NCBI RefSeq assembly: GCF_000165735.1
Contig: NZ_GL538208.1
Coordinates: forward strand, 611,191 to 675,190
Reading direction: 5' to 3'
Source: Megasphaera micronuciformis F0359
Lineage (GTDB): Bacteria; Bacillota; Negativicutes; Veillonellales; Megasphaeraceae
DNA length: 64,000 nucleotides
The notes under the pieces were generated by a model. The model worked only from the letters and a program-made list of their open reading frames with translations, ran no database searches and had not been told where the DNA came from. This document shows positions 54,147 through 64,000 of the stretch, piece after piece. The position numbers were made by a program, and so were the translations under genes. Positions within the stretch are counted from its first letter, which is position 1. The number at the start of each line of letters is the position of its first letter.

Positions 54147-54671
54147 TTAAGCTTCCGGCTCGATTAATCCGTACTTCCCGTGTTTTCTCTTGTAAACAAC
54201 GCTTATTTTATCCGTATCGGCATTTAAAAACACGAAGAAATCGTGTCCTACCAAGTTCATCTGTAAAATAGCTTCTTCCACATCCATAGGCTGGGGAGTA
54301 AAGGTTTTCGTTCTTACAATTTCAAAAGCTTCATCCGATTCGGGAGATTCCGTGACAAGAGTCGGTTTAAAGGACCCGTCCTTAATACGTCTGGCAAGCT
54401 TTGTCTTATATTTGTGAATCTGACGCACCATCTTATCAAATACGATATCAATGGCTGCATACATATCTTCACCCGTTTCTACAACACGAAGAACGACTCC
54501 GTCTACCCTCAAGGTAAGTTCCGCAATCTTTCTTTCTTTTTCGACGGAAAGCATGGCCTGTAAGGCCACATCAGTATCGAAATATTTCATAATTTTCTTT
54601 TCGTGTTTCAGCACATAATCCTTTAATGCCGCCGTTATTTCAAGGTTCTTACCGCGTACACTTGTTGCCAT
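54147..54671 (-). CDS. hpf: Ribosome hibernation promoting factor, long form
   Basis: A 174-residue long-form HPF that dimerises ribosomes into inactive 100S particles. The N-terminal S30AE domain (about residues 1-100, opening VRGKNLEITAALKDYV) is joined by a linker to the C-terminal dimerisation domain (QPMDVEEAILQMNLVGHDFF in two parts). The ATG at 54671 fits family starts; an ATG four codons earlier sits directly on the ribosome site. Confidence 0.95.
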   Translation of the reverse strand: MATSVRGKNLEITAALKDYVLKHEKKIMKYFDTDVALQAMLSVEKERKIAELTLRVDGVVLRVVETGEDMYAAIDIVFDKMVRQIHKYKTKLARRIKDGSFKPTLVTESPESDEAFEIVRTKTFTPQPMDVEEAILQMNLVGHDFFVFLNADTDKISVVYKRKHGKYGLIEPEA

Positions 54672-54791
54672 AATACATCCCATCCTTTCTGAAGACCCGT
54701 TTCTTTGTCTTCTTATATTATATATTCGACATAAGTTTCCGAAATCCTTCTTTTTCCTTAATGTTAATATTTTATTTTTGTCAATCTTTCG

Positions 54792-54821
54792 TTGACAACG
54801 TTGCAGAATTCATGCTACTAT
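54792..54821 (+). promoter_or_regulatory. Probable promoter of metNI
   Basis: Consensus TTGACA (54792-54797) and TACTAT (54816-54821) 18 bases apart, with a TGC extended -10. The start would lie about 15 bases before the riboswitch. Confidence 0.6.
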
Positions 54822-54843
54822 CAAATCCGTAATTAAATAGCCG

Positions 54844-54935
54844 TTCATCCAGAGCAGCAGAGGGACTGGCCCTATGATGCTGCGGCAACCCCCGCAAGGG
54901 AAGGTGCCAAGTCCAGCGGATTCCCGACAGATGAG
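54844..54935 (+). promoter_or_regulatory. SAM-I (S-box) riboswitch aptamer for metNI
   Basis: The S-box core is present in order: AGAG, GAGGGACTGGCCC, ATGATGC, GGCAACC and AGGTGCCAA.TCC, closed by TCATC (54845-54849) with GATGA (54930-54934). High SAM should stop transcription of the methionine transporter. Confidence 0.95.
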
Positions 54936-54952
54936 TGCCGTATGTATGTACC

Positions 54953-54978
54953 GCCGTCACCTGTTGACGGCTTTTTTA
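54953..54978 (+). terminator. Terminator of the metNI riboswitch
   Basis: GCCGTCA/TGACGGC hairpin with six T residues, between the aptamer and metN. Confidence 0.9.
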
Positions 54979-55019
54979 TTATCTTTATTTAGCTATATCC
55001 CCGTAAAGGAGCGACCTTC

Positions 55020-56063
55020 ATGATAACCTTAAAAAATGTTACCAAAGTATACGGTACTAAAACGAAGGTTAATGCTTTAAGAGGCATCGACCTGAATATT
55101 AAGGCCGGAGAAATCTTCGGTATTATCGGCAAAAGCGGTGCCGGTAAATCGACCCTCGTGCGTTGCATTAACATGCTTGAAAGACCGACAAGCGGCCATA
55201 TTATTATTGATGACCGCGATATGACGTCCCTTTCCGACAGCCAGTTGCGCCAGGAAAGAAAGTCTATCGGTATGATTTTCCAACACTTTAATCTTCTTTC
55301 GTCACGTACCGTTTTCGACAATATCGCCTTCCCCCTGGAATTGACAGGCACCCCGAAGGACATTATCGCTAATAAGGTGGAGGGACTTTTAGAACTCGTC
55401 GGTTTAAGTGACAGAAAGTTCAACTATCCTTCCCAGCTTTCGGGCGGACAAAAACAACGAGTGGGTATCGCCAGGGCTTTGGCCAGCGATCCTAAAATTC
55501 TCTTATGTGACGAAGCCACTTCCGCCTTGGATCCGCAAACGACGACCTCTATTTTAGAGCTTTTAAAAGATATTAACAAACGCTTAAAAATCACGATTAT
55601 CCTCATCACTCATGAAATGGCGGTTGTTAAAGATATTTGTGACCGTGTTGCCGTTATTGAAGGCGGATATATTAAAGAGTGCGGTTCTGTCGTCGATATT
55701 TTCACGGATCCCCAATCGGAAACAATGCAGGAATTCGTTAAGTCCGTTATTAACACGGAAGTCCCCCAAGGCATTACACGCCTGGGCGTAACGAATCAAC
55801 CCGAAGAAGGGCGCAATATGCTCATTCGTGTTCGCTTTAAGGGGCAAGTTACTAACGATCCCCTCATTGCCAATGTAATTCGTCATTCCGATGCGGATAT
55901 CAGTATCTTATACGGAAATATCGATTATATTCAAAACATTCCCTTCGGTTACCTGATTTTTACTATTATCGGCTCCTTGGAAAGTCAAGTGAAGGCCCTT
56001 GATTATATTAAAAGCTTACCCGTAGAAAGTGAGGTCCTCGGCTATGTCCCCGGAAATCGTTAA
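55020..56063 (+). CDS. metN: Methionine ABC transporter ATPase MetN
   Basis: A 347-residue ATPase with Walker A GKSGAGKSTLV, signature LSGGQKQRVGIARAL, Walker B ILLCDEATSALD and a C-terminal NIL regulatory domain (about 265-345) that binds methionine in E. coli. AAAGGAG precedes the ATG. It overlaps metI by 20 bases. The SAM-I riboswitch supports methionine as substrate. Confidence 0.96.
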   Translation: MITLKNVTKVYGTKTKVNALRGIDLNIKAGEIFGIIGKSGAGKSTLVRCINMLERPTSGHIIIDDRDMTSLSDSQLRQERKSIGMIFQHFNLLSSRTVFDNIAFPLELTGTPKDIIANKVEGLLELVGLSDRKFNYPSQLSGGQKQRVGIARALASDPKILLCDEATSALDPQTTTSILELLKDINKRLKITIILITHEMAVVKDICDRVAVIEGGYIKECGSVVDIFTDPQSETMQEFVKSVINTEVPQGITRLGVTNQPEEGRNMLIRVRFKGQVTNDPLIANVIRHSDADISILYGNIDYIQNIPFGYLIFTIIGSLESQVKALDYIKSLPVESEVLGYVPGNR

Positions 56064-56697
56064 ACTCTTATTACAAGGCGTAGAAGAAACAATATTCATG
56101 GTTGCCGTCTCAGGAATCATTGCTACTGTCATCGGTATCCCCTTGGGTATCCTTTTGGTTACGACTGACAAGGGACATATTCTTGAGAATGCACCGATTA
56201 ACCGCGTCTTCGGCACAATCGTCAACATCATTCGCTCCGTGCCCTTTATCATTCTCATGGTTGCCATCATTCCCTTTACCAAGCTGGTAGCAGGCACCTC
56301 CATCGGCACCTTGGCGGCTTGCGTTCCCTTAACAATTGTCGCCATTCCCTTCCTCAGCCGTTTGGTCGAAACATCCGTACGCGACATCGACTACGGTCTC
56401 ATTGAGGCGGCTCAATCCATGGGCGCTACTCCCTTTCAAATTATTCGCAAAGTCTTGTTACCCGAAGCTTTGCCCACTATTATCAACAACATTACAGTTC
56501 TTATCGTCAGCCTTATCGGTTCTTCCGCCATGGCCGGTGCCGTCGGCGGCGGCGGTTTGGGGGACATTGCCATTCGTTACGGCTACCAGCGATTCCGTAC
56601 GGACGTCATGCTGGCAACTATTGTCATCTTAATCATAGGAGTCAACGCTATTCAGGCCTTCGGCGATTTCCTTTCCCGTAAAACAAATAAACGCTAA
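56044..56697 (+). CDS. metI: Methionine ABC transporter permease MetI
   Basis: A 217-residue permease with five helices and the coupling loop GLIEAAQSMGATPFQIIRKV. The ATG at 56044 lies inside metN. No metQ binding-protein gene follows, which is unusual: the operon ends at a terminator before rpoD. Confidence 0.95.
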   Translation: MSPEIVKLLLQGVEETIFMVAVSGIIATVIGIPLGILLVTTDKGHILENAPINRVFGTIVNIIRSVPFIILMVAIIPFTKLVAGTSIGTLAACVPLTIVAIPFLSRLVETSVRDIDYGLIEAAQSMGATPFQIIRKVLLPEALPTIINNITVLIVSLIGSSAMAGAVGGGGLGDIAIRYGYQRFRTDVMLATIVILIIGVNAIQAFGDFLSRKTNKR

Positions 56698-56713
56698 GTT
56701 TTGATATAAACAC

Positions 56714-56752
56714 AAATAAGAGGCTCGTGTCTACACGGCCTCTTATTTTTAT
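56714..56752. terminator. Bidirectional terminator between metI and rpoD
   Basis: AATAAGAGGC/GCCTCTTATT hairpin with A and T flanks, between two converging genes. Confidence 0.88.
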
Positions 56753-56755
56753 ATC

Positions 56756-58069
56756 TTATAAAAAGTCTTTAATTTTTTCGCGCTTGCCCCAGTTACGCAA
56801 TTTACTGAGCGCCTTGCCCTCAATTTGGCGAATACGTTCACGCGTAACGTTAAAATGTTGTCCTACTTCTTCAAGGGTTCTCGGTCTGCCGTCTTTCAAG
56901 CCGAAACGTAAGTAAAGAACCTTTCGTTCTCTATCAGTAAGGCACGAGAATACATCTTCTATCTGTTCTTTCAGTAAAATAAAGGAAGCCGCATCATCAG
57001 GAGCTATGGCTTCCTGGTCTTCAATGAAGTCGCCCAAATGCGAGTCTTCTTCTTCACCGATAGGTGTTTCCAACGATACCGGTTCTTGAGCGATTTTCAT
57101 GATTTCTCTGACACGTTCAACCGGTACGCCCATTTTTTCCGCAATTTCTTCCGGCAACGGTTCTCTGCCCTTATCCTGTAACAACTGGCGCGAAATGCGT
57201 ATAAGTTTATTAATCGTTTCCACCATATGTACGGGAATGCGGATGGTACGTGCTTGGTCGGCAATGGCACGCGTAATGGCCTGGCGAATCCACCACGTAG
57301 CATAAGTGCTGAACTTGTAGCCCTTACTATAATCGAATTTTTCAACGGCTTTTAACAGTCCCAGGTTACCTTCTTGAATTAAATCCAAAAACAGCATACC
57401 GCGGCCTACATATCTTTTGGCAATGCTGACAACAAGGCGCAGGTTGGCGTCTGTCAGCTTCTTCTTGGCAATATTTCCGGCACTTACTTCTTCAGGGGTG
57501 GCCCCTTCGGCACTGCCGGCCTCAATTCTCTTGGCCAACGTAATTTCTTCTTCTGCCGACAGCAGGGGAACTCGGCCGATTTCCTTCAAATACATGCGTA
57601 CGGGATCATCGATATTGACGCCTTCAGGTACGGACAAATTTACATTTACCGTTTCGTTTTCCGAATCATCATCGGCATCATCATTTAAACTTTCATTTTC
57701 ATTCAGTTGTTCCGATTCGCCGAGCACATCTACACCGTTATCCGTGAAATGTTCATACATTCTGTCCATTTCATCAGCTGTCATATCACAATCGCCCATG
57801 GCATTCATAATTTCCGAATAGGATAAACTTCCCTGCTGTTTTCCCTTTTCCGTCAATTCGTTAATTTTCTCTAAAATCTGGGCTTTCCGTTCTTCTTCGG
57901 AAATTTGCTTTTTATCGCTCTTTTTCTTACCCGTTCCCTTAGAAGATTTTTTACCGGTACTCTTTTTAGTCTTTTTCGTACTGCTTTTCTTAGCCGGTTT
58001 ATCGACTTCCGTCGTAATAGTTTCTTCCGTGGTTTCCAAATCTTTTTCTTTATCTTTATTAGCTGCCAA
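56756..58069 (-). CDS. rpoD: Primary sigma factor RpoD (sigma-A)
   Basis: The housekeeping sigma factor, 437 residues. A lysine-rich N-terminus (about 15-65) precedes region 1.2 ([20 protein letters not shown]), regions 2.1-2.4 ([17 protein letters not shown]), region 3 and region 4.2 ([20 protein letters not shown]). The start is TTG, nine bases after AGGAG. It overlaps dnaG by 11 bases, as in the macromolecular synthesis operon. Confidence 0.97.
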   Translation of the reverse strand: MAANKDKEKDLETTEETITTEVDKPAKKSSTKKTKKSTGKKSSKGTGKKKSDKKQISEEERKAQILEKINELTEKGKQQGSLSYSEIMNAMGDCDMTADEMDRMYEHFTDNGVDVLGESEQLNENESLNDDADDDSENETVNVNLSVPEGVNIDDPVRMYLKEIGRVPLLSAEEEITLAKRIEAGSAEGATPEEVSAGNIAKKKLTDANLRLVVSIAKRYVGRGMLFLDLIQEGNLGLLKAVEKFDYSKGYKFSTYATWWIRQAITRAIADQARTIRIPVHMVETINKLIRISRQLLQDKGREPLPEEIAEKMGVPVERVREIMKIAQEPVSLETPIGEEEDSHLGDFIEDQEAIAPDDAASFILLKEQIEDVFSCLTDRERKVLYLRFGLKDGRPRTLEEVGQHFNVTRERIRQIEGKALSKLRNWGKREKIKDFL

Positions 58070-59885
58070 AGTGGTGTGCTCCTTTCCCTGACGAAGCGAT
58101 TAATATTTTAATCTCTTCTCCCAAGCGCTTACATGCCGCTAACTCGTCTTTCAACCGCAAATCGTTGCGGATGCTGTATTCGGCCGCCCGTGCGCTGTGC
58201 TCTTTATAATCATTTTGTAAAGCCTGTAACTTAAAACGCAATACATAGTCCAGTAATACCTGTTCATCCATGGGCACTTCATCGGACATAAGAATCCTTG
58301 CCGTTTCCGCCTCCCCTTCAGTAGACAGGCCTTCACGAACGGACGATACGGAATAGCCGCCCGTCTGTGTATACTGTCTGTGAATCTCTTCGAAGATACT
58401 TCGTCTCACAGGGTCGACAAAATAAGAAGCCTCCATTTTATCTTCAATACGACCGTACGACTCGGGATGTTCCAAGAGACTGCGTAAAATATTTTCTTCC
58501 GCAACGGCCGTTGTACTGCCTCGTCGAGCTGATTCGGTTTGTTTCACTACATTAGTCGATATAACTACCGGCTGTCGGCCCGCTTCGGGATGGCGACGTA
58601 CATACGCATTATATTCGCTGCGCACGGCGTTTTCATCGATTTGTAACCGTTCCGCCAACTTGGCCATAAAGGCATCGGCCACTACAGCGCTATCCGTCTG
58701 TACCAAGGCAGGCATGACACTGGCCGTAATACTCGACTTGCCTTCAAGCGTATCCGCATCATACTCTTTCAAGGCTGTCAACAACATATATTCAAGAACA
58801 CCCGGAGCCGCTTGTAAGGCTTCCTTAAACGCATCGGGCCCGTGCGCATTAATATATTCGTCCGGATCTTTACCGTCAGCCAAAACAAGGACGCGTATAT
58901 GTAATCCCAACGACCTGACGATTTCCATAGCCCTCAGGGTAGCCTGTCTTCCTGCCGTATCCATATCGTAGGCCAGAATCAGCTCTTTCGCCTGCCGTTG
59001 CAACAGTCGAGCCTGTCGTTCTGTAAAGGCCGTTCCCAGTGATGCTACTACGTTGGTGATTCCCTTATTATGTGCCGACACGACATCCATATATCCTTCA
59101 ACCAATACGGCCCGACCTTCATCGTAAATACTCCGATGAGCCCGATTGAGAGCAAATAGAAGATTTCGTTTATTGAAGATCGGCGTTTCGGGTGAATTCA
59201 GGTACTTCGGTTTACTGTCATCCAGAACACGGCCGCCGAATCCGACAACACGGTCTCGACCGTCATAAATGGGAAAGATGACACGTTTGCGAAAGGCATC
59301 ATAAAATCGACCGTTTTTTTCTTTAGCCAGCCCCAGTTCAACCAATTCTTTTCCCGCTACGCCTTTGGCCGCAAAAGCATCGGTCAGCTTATTCCAACTG
59401 TCGGGAGCAAAGCCTAGCCGAAAGTCGCGAATCGTCTGTTCCGACAGACCGCGTTTTCGTAAATATGCCTTTCCTTCTTCGCCGTAACGTGTTTTAACCA
59501 AACAGTTATGAAAGAAGGCACATGCCATTTCGTTGATTTTATAGAGTCTCTTTCGTGCTTCGTCTCGCTTTATATCTTCGGCCGAACGCTCTTCTTCAGG
59601 GACCTGTAAACCGGCCCTTTCAGCCAAGCGTCTGACCGCTTCGGCAAAAGAAATATTTTCTTTGGCCATAAGGAACTTGAAGACATCTCCCGATGCATGA
59701 CAGCCGAAACAATAATACAATCCTTTTTCGGCCGTTACGGTAAATGATGCGGTCTTTTCGTTATGAAAAGGACAACAGGCCCAAAATTTATTGCCCCGTC
59801 GTTTTAAACCGGCATAATCGGATATGACGGAAACGATGTCATTAGCTTGTCGCACCTGCTCAATAAATTCATGAGAAAATTTCAT
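58059..59885 (-). CDS. dnaG: DNA primase DnaG
   Basis: Makes RNA primers at replication forks. The 608-residue protein has the CHC2 zinc finger ([12 protein letters not shown] then [11 protein letters not shown], residues 38-68), the TOPRIM domain ([21 protein letters not shown]) and a C-terminal helicase-binding domain. The second ATG (59885) was chosen by fit to family starts. rpoD follows with overlap. Confidence 0.97.
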   Translation of the reverse strand: MKFSHEFIEQVRQANDIVSVISDYAGLKRRGNKFWACCPFHNEKTASFTVTAEKGLYYCFGCHASGDVFKFLMAKENISFAEAVRRLAERAGLQVPEEERSAEDIKRDEARKRLYKINEMACAFFHNCLVKTRYGEEGKAYLRKRGLSEQTIRDFRLGFAPDSWNKLTDAFAAKGVAGKELVELGLAKEKNGRFYDAFRKRVIFPIYDGRDRVVGFGGRVLDDSKPKYLNSPETPIFNKRNLLFALNRAHRSIYDEGRAVLVEGYMDVVSAHNKGITNVVASLGTAFTERQARLLQRQAKELILAYDMDTAGRQATLRAMEIVRSLGLHIRVLVLADGKDPDEYINAHGPDAFKEALQAAPGVLEYMLLTALKEYDADTLEGKSSITASVMPALVQTDSAVVADAFMAKLAERLQIDENAVRSEYNAYVRRHPEAGRQPVVISTNVVKQTESARRGSTTAVAEENILRSLLEHPESYGRIEDKMEASYFVDPVRRSIFEEIHRQYTQTGGYSVSSVREGLSTEGEAETARILMSDEVPMDEQVLLDYVLRFKLQALQNDYKEHSARAAEYSIRNDLRLKDELAACKRLGEEIKILIASSGKGAHHFGS

Positions 59886-60144
59886 CGTCATCCCTCACCT
59901 GTTATTTCTGTAAAACTGTGTGCTATTCTTCGTTCATATATATATTCGCTGTCCGTCCTTAAAATCCTTCTTTTTTCTGAAAATTTCTTGACAACTTTCT
60001 CATACTAGTATGCATTAAGGTCAAAATACACTTTTTATAAATTATTATCACTTCCCTATAATACTCTATGGATTTATCAGTTACCGTTTTGTATAATAAG
60101 GCATACGGTATTTGCCGTACATATCAAAACCGGGAGAACTTTTC

Positions 60145-61020
60145 ATGCTGCGCTTTACAGTCGGTCCGTTACAGAAGCCAACTTCTTTCGCCGGAGCCCT
60201 CAAACATTTCGGCATCTCCGCTACATCCAGACGGAAAATCAAGAACAACGGCATATGCCTGCAAAACGGAGTACCTGCATCCATGAAAGACCTGGTTCAC
60301 CAAGGCGACTCGTTGGAAGTGATATTGCAGCCGAAAGATACGATTGAAGCCGAGGACATTCCTTTATCCGTTGCTTACGAAGATGACTATCTGATAGTTG
60401 TCAATAAACCGCCGGGTATGTTAATGCATCAAACCTCTTCCGAGCGTTTCGGTACCTTGGCCAACGCCATCATGTATTATTATAAAGTACACGGCTATGA
60501 CCACGACTACCATCCCGTACATCGGTTGGACCGTAATACATCCGGTCTTTGTTTGATTGCCAAAGAAAGTTATGTGCAACACCTTTTTGACAAAAACAGA
60601 CTTTTTTACGCCCGAACGTATACGGCCCTTGCACAAGGCCGCTTTCCGGCTATGTTGGCAACGGTTCATACGCCCATAGGACGCGACCCGGACAGTATCA
60701 TTAAACGCAATACCAGAGAGGACGGAAAAGAAGCTCATTCCGATTTTACTCGCTTGGCCGTCTGTGATGATTTCAGTCTTATACGCATTACACTTCACAC
60801 GGGAAGAACACATCAAATCAGGGTACATAGTGCCTACTTGGGACATCCCCTTATAGGTGACGATTTATACGGCGGCTCTCGCAGATTTTTAAATCGACAG
60901 GCCTTGCACGCCGGTTCAGTACGCTTCATTCATCCCGTAACGGGTCACATGACATATGTAAATGTTCCCTTACCGACCGATATGCAGACCTTGGTCGCAA
61001 CGGCTTGTTGGGATATTTAA
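60145..61020 (+). CDS. RluA-family pseudouridine synthase
   Basis: A 291-residue pseudouridine synthase with an S4-like N-terminal domain, the catalytic VHRLDRNTSGLCLIA (catalytic aspartate, about residue 135) and the C-terminal TGRTHQIRVH. Which RNA position is modified is not evident. The ATG follows GGGAG. A near-consensus TATAAT at 60057-60062 may start its transcript. Confidence 0.92.
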   Translation: MLRFTVGPLQKPTSFAGALKHFGISATSRRKIKNNGICLQNGVPASMKDLVHQGDSLEVILQPKDTIEAEDIPLSVAYEDDYLIVVNKPPGMLMHQTSSERFGTLANAIMYYYKVHGYDHDYHPVHRLDRNTSGLCLIAKESYVQHLFDKNRLFYARTYTALAQGRFPAMLATVHTPIGRDPDSIIKRNTREDGKEAHSDFTRLAVCDDFSLIRITLHTGRTHQIRVHSAYLGHPLIGDDLYGGSRRFLNRQALHAGSVRFIHPVTGHMTYVNVPLPTDMQTLVATACWDI

Positions 61021-61046
61021 ATTTTCTTTTACGAAGGAGGACTCTC

Positions 61047-62015
61047 ATGCCTTTAGTTACTACTACGGAAATGTTTAAAAAAGCTTATGCCGGCCATTAT
61101 GCCGTCGGTGCCTTCAATATTAATAATATGGAAATCGTTCAAGCCGTTACGGAAGCGGCCGGCGAATTGAATTCTCCCATTATTCTCCAAGCTTCGGCGG
61201 GAGCTCGCAAATATGCTAAACCGGCTTATTTAAAGCACTTGGTTGAAGCGGCTTTGGAAGAATATCCGAATATTCCCATGGCACTTCATCTTGATCACGG
61301 TGCGGACTTTGAAACTTGTAAGGATTGTATTGACGGCGGCTTCACGTCAGTCATGATTGACGGTTCTCAGTACAGCTTCGATGAAAATGTAGAATTGGCT
61401 AAACGAGTTGCCGACTACGCTCATGAACGAGGCGTTGTTGTCGAAGCCGAATTGGGTAAATTGGCCGGTATTGAAGATGATGTGAAGGTGGCTGCTCACG
61501 AAGCTTCATACACACGTCCCGAAGAGGTTGAAGAATTTGTCAGCCGTACGGGTGTCGATTCCCTGGCTATCGCCATCGGAACCAGTCACGGTGCATATAA
61601 ATTCAAACCCGAACAATGCACGAAAAACGAAGACGGCGTTTATGTGCCGCCTACACTTCGTTTTGATATTCTCGAAGAAGTATCCCGCAGACTGCCTGAC
61701 TTCCCCATTGTTTTGCACGGAGCCTCTTCCGTTTTACCTGAATATGTAAAAATCATTAATGCCAACGGCGGTAAGCTCGACGAAGCTATCGGTATTCCCG
61801 AAGATCAATTACGTCATGCCGCATCCTTAGCGGTCTGCAAGATTAATATCGATTCGGACTTGCGTTTGGCCTTAACTGCCGGTGTACGTCAGCATTTGGC
61901 TCAGTATCCTGCGCACTTCGATCCCCGTCAATATTTGACGGACGGTCGTACGTTTGTAAAGGATGCTGTAAAGCACAAAATCCAAAATGTTTTAGGTTCG
62001 GAAAACAAGGCATAA
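61047..62015 (+). CDS. fba: Class II fructose-bisphosphate aldolase
   Basis: A 322-residue zinc aldolase of glycolysis and gluconeogenesis. The zinc ligands are in LHLDHGADFETC and the later LHGASSV; GAFNINNME and KINIDSDLR are also family motifs. AAGGAGG precedes the ATG at 61047. It follows the RluA gene by 26 bases. Confidence 0.96.
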   Translation: MPLVTTTEMFKKAYAGHYAVGAFNINNMEIVQAVTEAAGELNSPIILQASAGARKYAKPAYLKHLVEAALEEYPNIPMALHLDHGADFETCKDCIDGGFTSVMIDGSQYSFDENVELAKRVADYAHERGVVVEAELGKLAGIEDDVKVAAHEASYTRPEEVEEFVSRTGVDSLAIAIGTSHGAYKFKPEQCTKNEDGVYVPPTLRFDILEEVSRRLPDFPIVLHGASSVLPEYVKIINANGGKLDEAIGIPEDQLRHAASLAVCKINIDSDLRLALTAGVRQHLAQYPAHFDPRQYLTDGRTFVKDAVKHKIQNVLGSENKA

Positions 62016-62086
62016 CTTCTTGATTCGACATGTTTTTTATGCTATACTTACTAACAGTGTTATTGTAAGCAGGGAGGTGAATCAGT

Positions 62087-62353
62087 TTGCCGCAAATTAA
62101 ATCCAATATCAAAACGATGGAAAAAGACGCCGCTCGTCATGCAGCTAATTCCCGCGTAAAATCTTCCGTTCATACGGCTATTCGTCGGACTACGGAAGCA
62201 ATCGCCACCGGTGATGCAGACGCAGTAAAGAAAGCGTATGATAAAGCCAGCAGTGTTATTGACAGTGCTGCTCGCAAAGGTGTGCTTCACAAGAACACAG
62301 CTGCTCGTAAAAAATCCCGTTTGGCTGCTAAAGTAAACAGCGCCAACCAATAA
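62087..62353 (+). CDS. rpsT: Ribosomal protein S20
   Basis: An 88-residue basic protein of the small subunit with the family pattern MPQIKSNIKTMEKDAARHAAN in two parts and AARKKSRLAAKVN at the end. The start is TTG, preceded by GGGAGGTGA. It is followed by its own terminator. Confidence 0.96.
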   Translation: MPQIKSNIKTMEKDAARHAANSRVKSSVHTAIRRTTEAIATGDADAVKKAYDKASSVIDSAARKGVLHKNTAARKKSRLAAKVNSANQ

Positions 62354-62364
62354 TTGAAATACCG

Positions 62365-62396
62365 GCAAGCCCCGTTATATACGGGGCTTGTTTTAT
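62365..62396 (+). terminator. Terminator after rpsT
   Basis: CAAGCCCCGT/ACGGGGCTTG hairpin followed by TTTT. Confidence 0.9.
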
Positions 62397-62413
62397 AATA
62401 TTGTGAGGTATAT

Positions 62414-63754
62414 ATGATTAGACCGGAAAGCAACCAAATTACACATTTTCTGGGAGTTTTCTTTCCCCTCTTATTGACTCAGTTCGCTCTCGTCGGCAGC
62501 AGTCTCTTCAGCAGTATTTTCAGCGGCAATGCGGGTACGACGGATCTGGCAGGTGTAGCTGTGGCTGCCAACATCTGGTACCCTCTTTTTGCCGGTGCTT
62601 GCGGCATAGCCTTCGGCATTTCGCCCATCATTGCCCAATTACGCGGAGCCCGTAAGACGGAAGATATTCCCGTCTTTATTACACAAGGGATTTATACATC
62701 TTTTTTTCTTACTATAATCATTGTATGCGGATCTCGATTTCTTCTTACTCCTTTTTTATCTCTCCTGAACCTGGAACCTGCCGTACAGGCTATTGCCGAA
62801 CACTATTGGCTGGCTTTATCTTTCGGCATTTTCCCTATGTTGGTACAGGCGACTCTGCGCTACGCCGTAGATGCCCACGGAATGACGCGACTTTCCATGG
62901 GCGTATTACTGTCCAATCTTTTTATTTCTATAGGCCTCTTTAAACTCTTCATCTTCGGAGGATGCGGATTTCCCGCACTGGGAGGTGCCGGCACGGCTTA
63001 CGCCATGACAACGGCATCCTGGATTACCTGCACGGTTTTTATCATTATTCTCCATTTCAAGGCACCGTTTAAAGCATACCGTTTATGGTCGGATTTCCGT
63101 AAGTTTTCATGGGTCCATTGTCGTGAGCAACTGCGTTTAGGCTTACCTATGTTCGTGGCTATCTTTTGTGAAACCAGTCTTTTTTCTATTGTCGGACTGC
63201 TCATGAGTGAATTCGGTACCCTTTATATAGCTGCAAACCAAGCAGCCATCAGCTATTCCACCTTTGTCTACACCGTCCCCTGGAGTATCAGTCTGACTGC
63301 TACCATTGTCGTAGGTTATGAAGTCGGTGCCAAAAATAAAATCAAAGCCCTGCAATATGATACGATATGTTTCTTCGTCTCCTTGTCATTACTGGTCCTG
63401 ACAGCACTTTTTACCTTCACCTTCCTGAACGACATTGCCGCCCTTTTCACACATGATAAAGCTACACTCGTAACCATTCGTGCCTTTTTAATCTTCGCTC
63501 TTATCTTTTCCGCCTGTGATGCTATGGGTACGCCGGTCCAGGGCATGTTGCGCGGCTATAAAGACGTCCGTATCATCACCTACGTCGCCTTTGTCACATA
63601 CTGGATTATTGCCGTTCCCATGGGCTATGTATTGGCTCATTATACAAGCTTCGGTCCTTACGGTTATTGGTTAAGCCTCGTAATCAGTCTCGGACTGAAT
63701 GCTCTTATTTTAAACGGCAGACTTTGGTTCTATACAAGTCGCCGCTCACTCTAG
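62414..63754 (+). CDS. MATE family efflux transporter
   Basis: A 446-residue protein with 12 helices in two halves, of the NorM/DinF-like MATE family, typically exporting cationic drugs or metabolites with Na+ or H+. GLPMFVAIFCETSLFSIVG and TPVQGMLRGYKD are family-like segments. It is followed by an aminopeptidase gene 10 bases downstream. Confidence 0.9.
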   Translation: MIRPESNQITHFLGVFFPLLLTQFALVGSSLFSSIFSGNAGTTDLAGVAVAANIWYPLFAGACGIAFGISPIIAQLRGARKTEDIPVFITQGIYTSFFLTIIIVCGSRFLLTPFLSLLNLEPAVQAIAEHYWLALSFGIFPMLVQATLRYAVDAHGMTRLSMGVLLSNLFISIGLFKLFIFGGCGFPALGGAGTAYAMTTASWITCTVFIIILHFKAPFKAYRLWSDFRKFSWVHCREQLRLGLPMFVAIFCETSLFSIVGLLMSEFGTLYIAANQAAISYSTFVYTVPWSISLTATIVVGYEVGAKNKIKALQYDTICFFVSLSLLVLTALFTFTFLNDIAALFTHDKATLVTIRAFLIFALIFSACDAMGTPVQGMLRGYKDVRIITYVAFVTYWIIAVPMGYVLAHYTSFGPYGYWLSLVISLGLNALILNGRLWFYTSRRSL

Positions 63755-63764
63755 GAGGTATTTT

Positions 63765-64000
63765 ATGAATCGTCAACAAATGGAAATATATGCGACCGTA
63801 CTCTTAAAAAAAGGTATTAATCTTCAAGAAAACCAAATCCTTGTTATTAATGCCCCTGTAGAATCCCATGACTTTGTTTCAGTCCTGGCTGAAAAAGCAT
63901 ATGAGTCAGGAGCTTCCCAAGTAGTTCTTAACTGGCGCAGCAATGCATTGACACGTTTAAAATACGACCATGAAGAGCTTGCTTCTTTCGAAGACTTCCC
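63765..64000 (+). CDS. M29 aminopeptidase, N-terminal part (runs off the window)
   Basis: The first 78 residues of a thermophilic-type (M29, AmpS/PepS) metallo-aminopeptidase: VLLKKGINLQENQILVINAP and AYESGASQVVLNW fit its N-terminal domain. AGGAGG lies seven bases before the ATG. The metal site lies beyond the window end. Confidence 0.82.
   Translation, partial: MNRQQMEIYATVLLKKGINLQENQILVINAPVESHDFVSVLAEKAYESGASQVVLNWRSNALTRLKYDHEELASFEDF

Noticed and set aside
60002-60062. Direct TTGACA-type promoter near 59990-60010 for the RluA gene
   Set aside because: The TTGACA present there has no acceptable -10 at 16-18 bases; only the TATAAT at 60057-60062 looks usable, with a poor -35.

Overview
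The window is a single, evenly composed chromosomal stretch from a low-to-mid GC, strictly anaerobic Firmicute. The Negativicutes (Veillonella/Dialister/Megasphaera-like) are the best guess. The mfd–spoVB–yabN(mazG)–hup and coaBC–rpoZ–gmk–remA–yicC orders and the long-form HPF are Firmicute traits, while a YibQ-type deacetylase is more usual in two-membraned cells. Genus is not claimed. No phage, insertion sequence or CRISPR array is visible.

Layout: 0-26.6 kb is mostly housekeeping on the minus strand. It holds metK under a SAM-I riboswitch, coaBC, rpoZ, gmk, remA, yicC, an NFACT/RqcH gene (plus strand), thiC under a TPP riboswitch, tRNA-Arg, tRNA-Pro and tRNA-Gly, speD, rdgB, murI, envelope genes, hup, yabN-mazG, a lipid-II-flippase-like gene and mfd. 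53.8-64 kb is housekeeping again: hpf, metNI under a second SAM-I riboswitch, rpoD-dnaG, an RluA enzyme, fba, rpsT, a MATE pump and the start of an M29 aminopeptidase.

The centre (26.7-53.8 kb) is a selenium-dependent proline-fermentation island, all on the minus strand. It carries tRNA-Sec (selC), selB and selA; selD is not in the window. It also carries a full D-proline reductase operon, prdC-prdA-small gene-prdB-prdD-prdE-prdF-TauE/SafE transporter. prdB and prdC each contain an in-frame UGA that must be read as selenocysteine; each UGA is followed by a hairpin of bacterial SECIS form. Around them lie an ornithine cyclodeaminase, two tandem modules of GadC-like amino-acid antiporter plus M24 X-Pro peptidase, and proS.

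Proposed flow: proline is obtained from X-Pro peptides (M24) or ornithine (cyclodeaminase), racemised by PrdF and reductively opened to 5-aminovalerate by PrdA/PrdB with electrons through PrdC. Selenium handling is supplied by a second cluster at 45.4-50.3 kb: YedF, two DUF3343 (putative Se/S carrier) proteins, SelA, a COG0701 permease and a double-cubane-cluster (2-hydroxyacyl-CoA dehydratase-like) protein. A PstSCAB-type oxyanion importer with an unusual anion-loop sequence lies directly upstream. The less-described parts are this selenium-handling cluster, the duplicated antiporter/peptidase modules, and the PrdD/PrdE pair, whose gene boundary coincides with the PrdA self-cleavage site.
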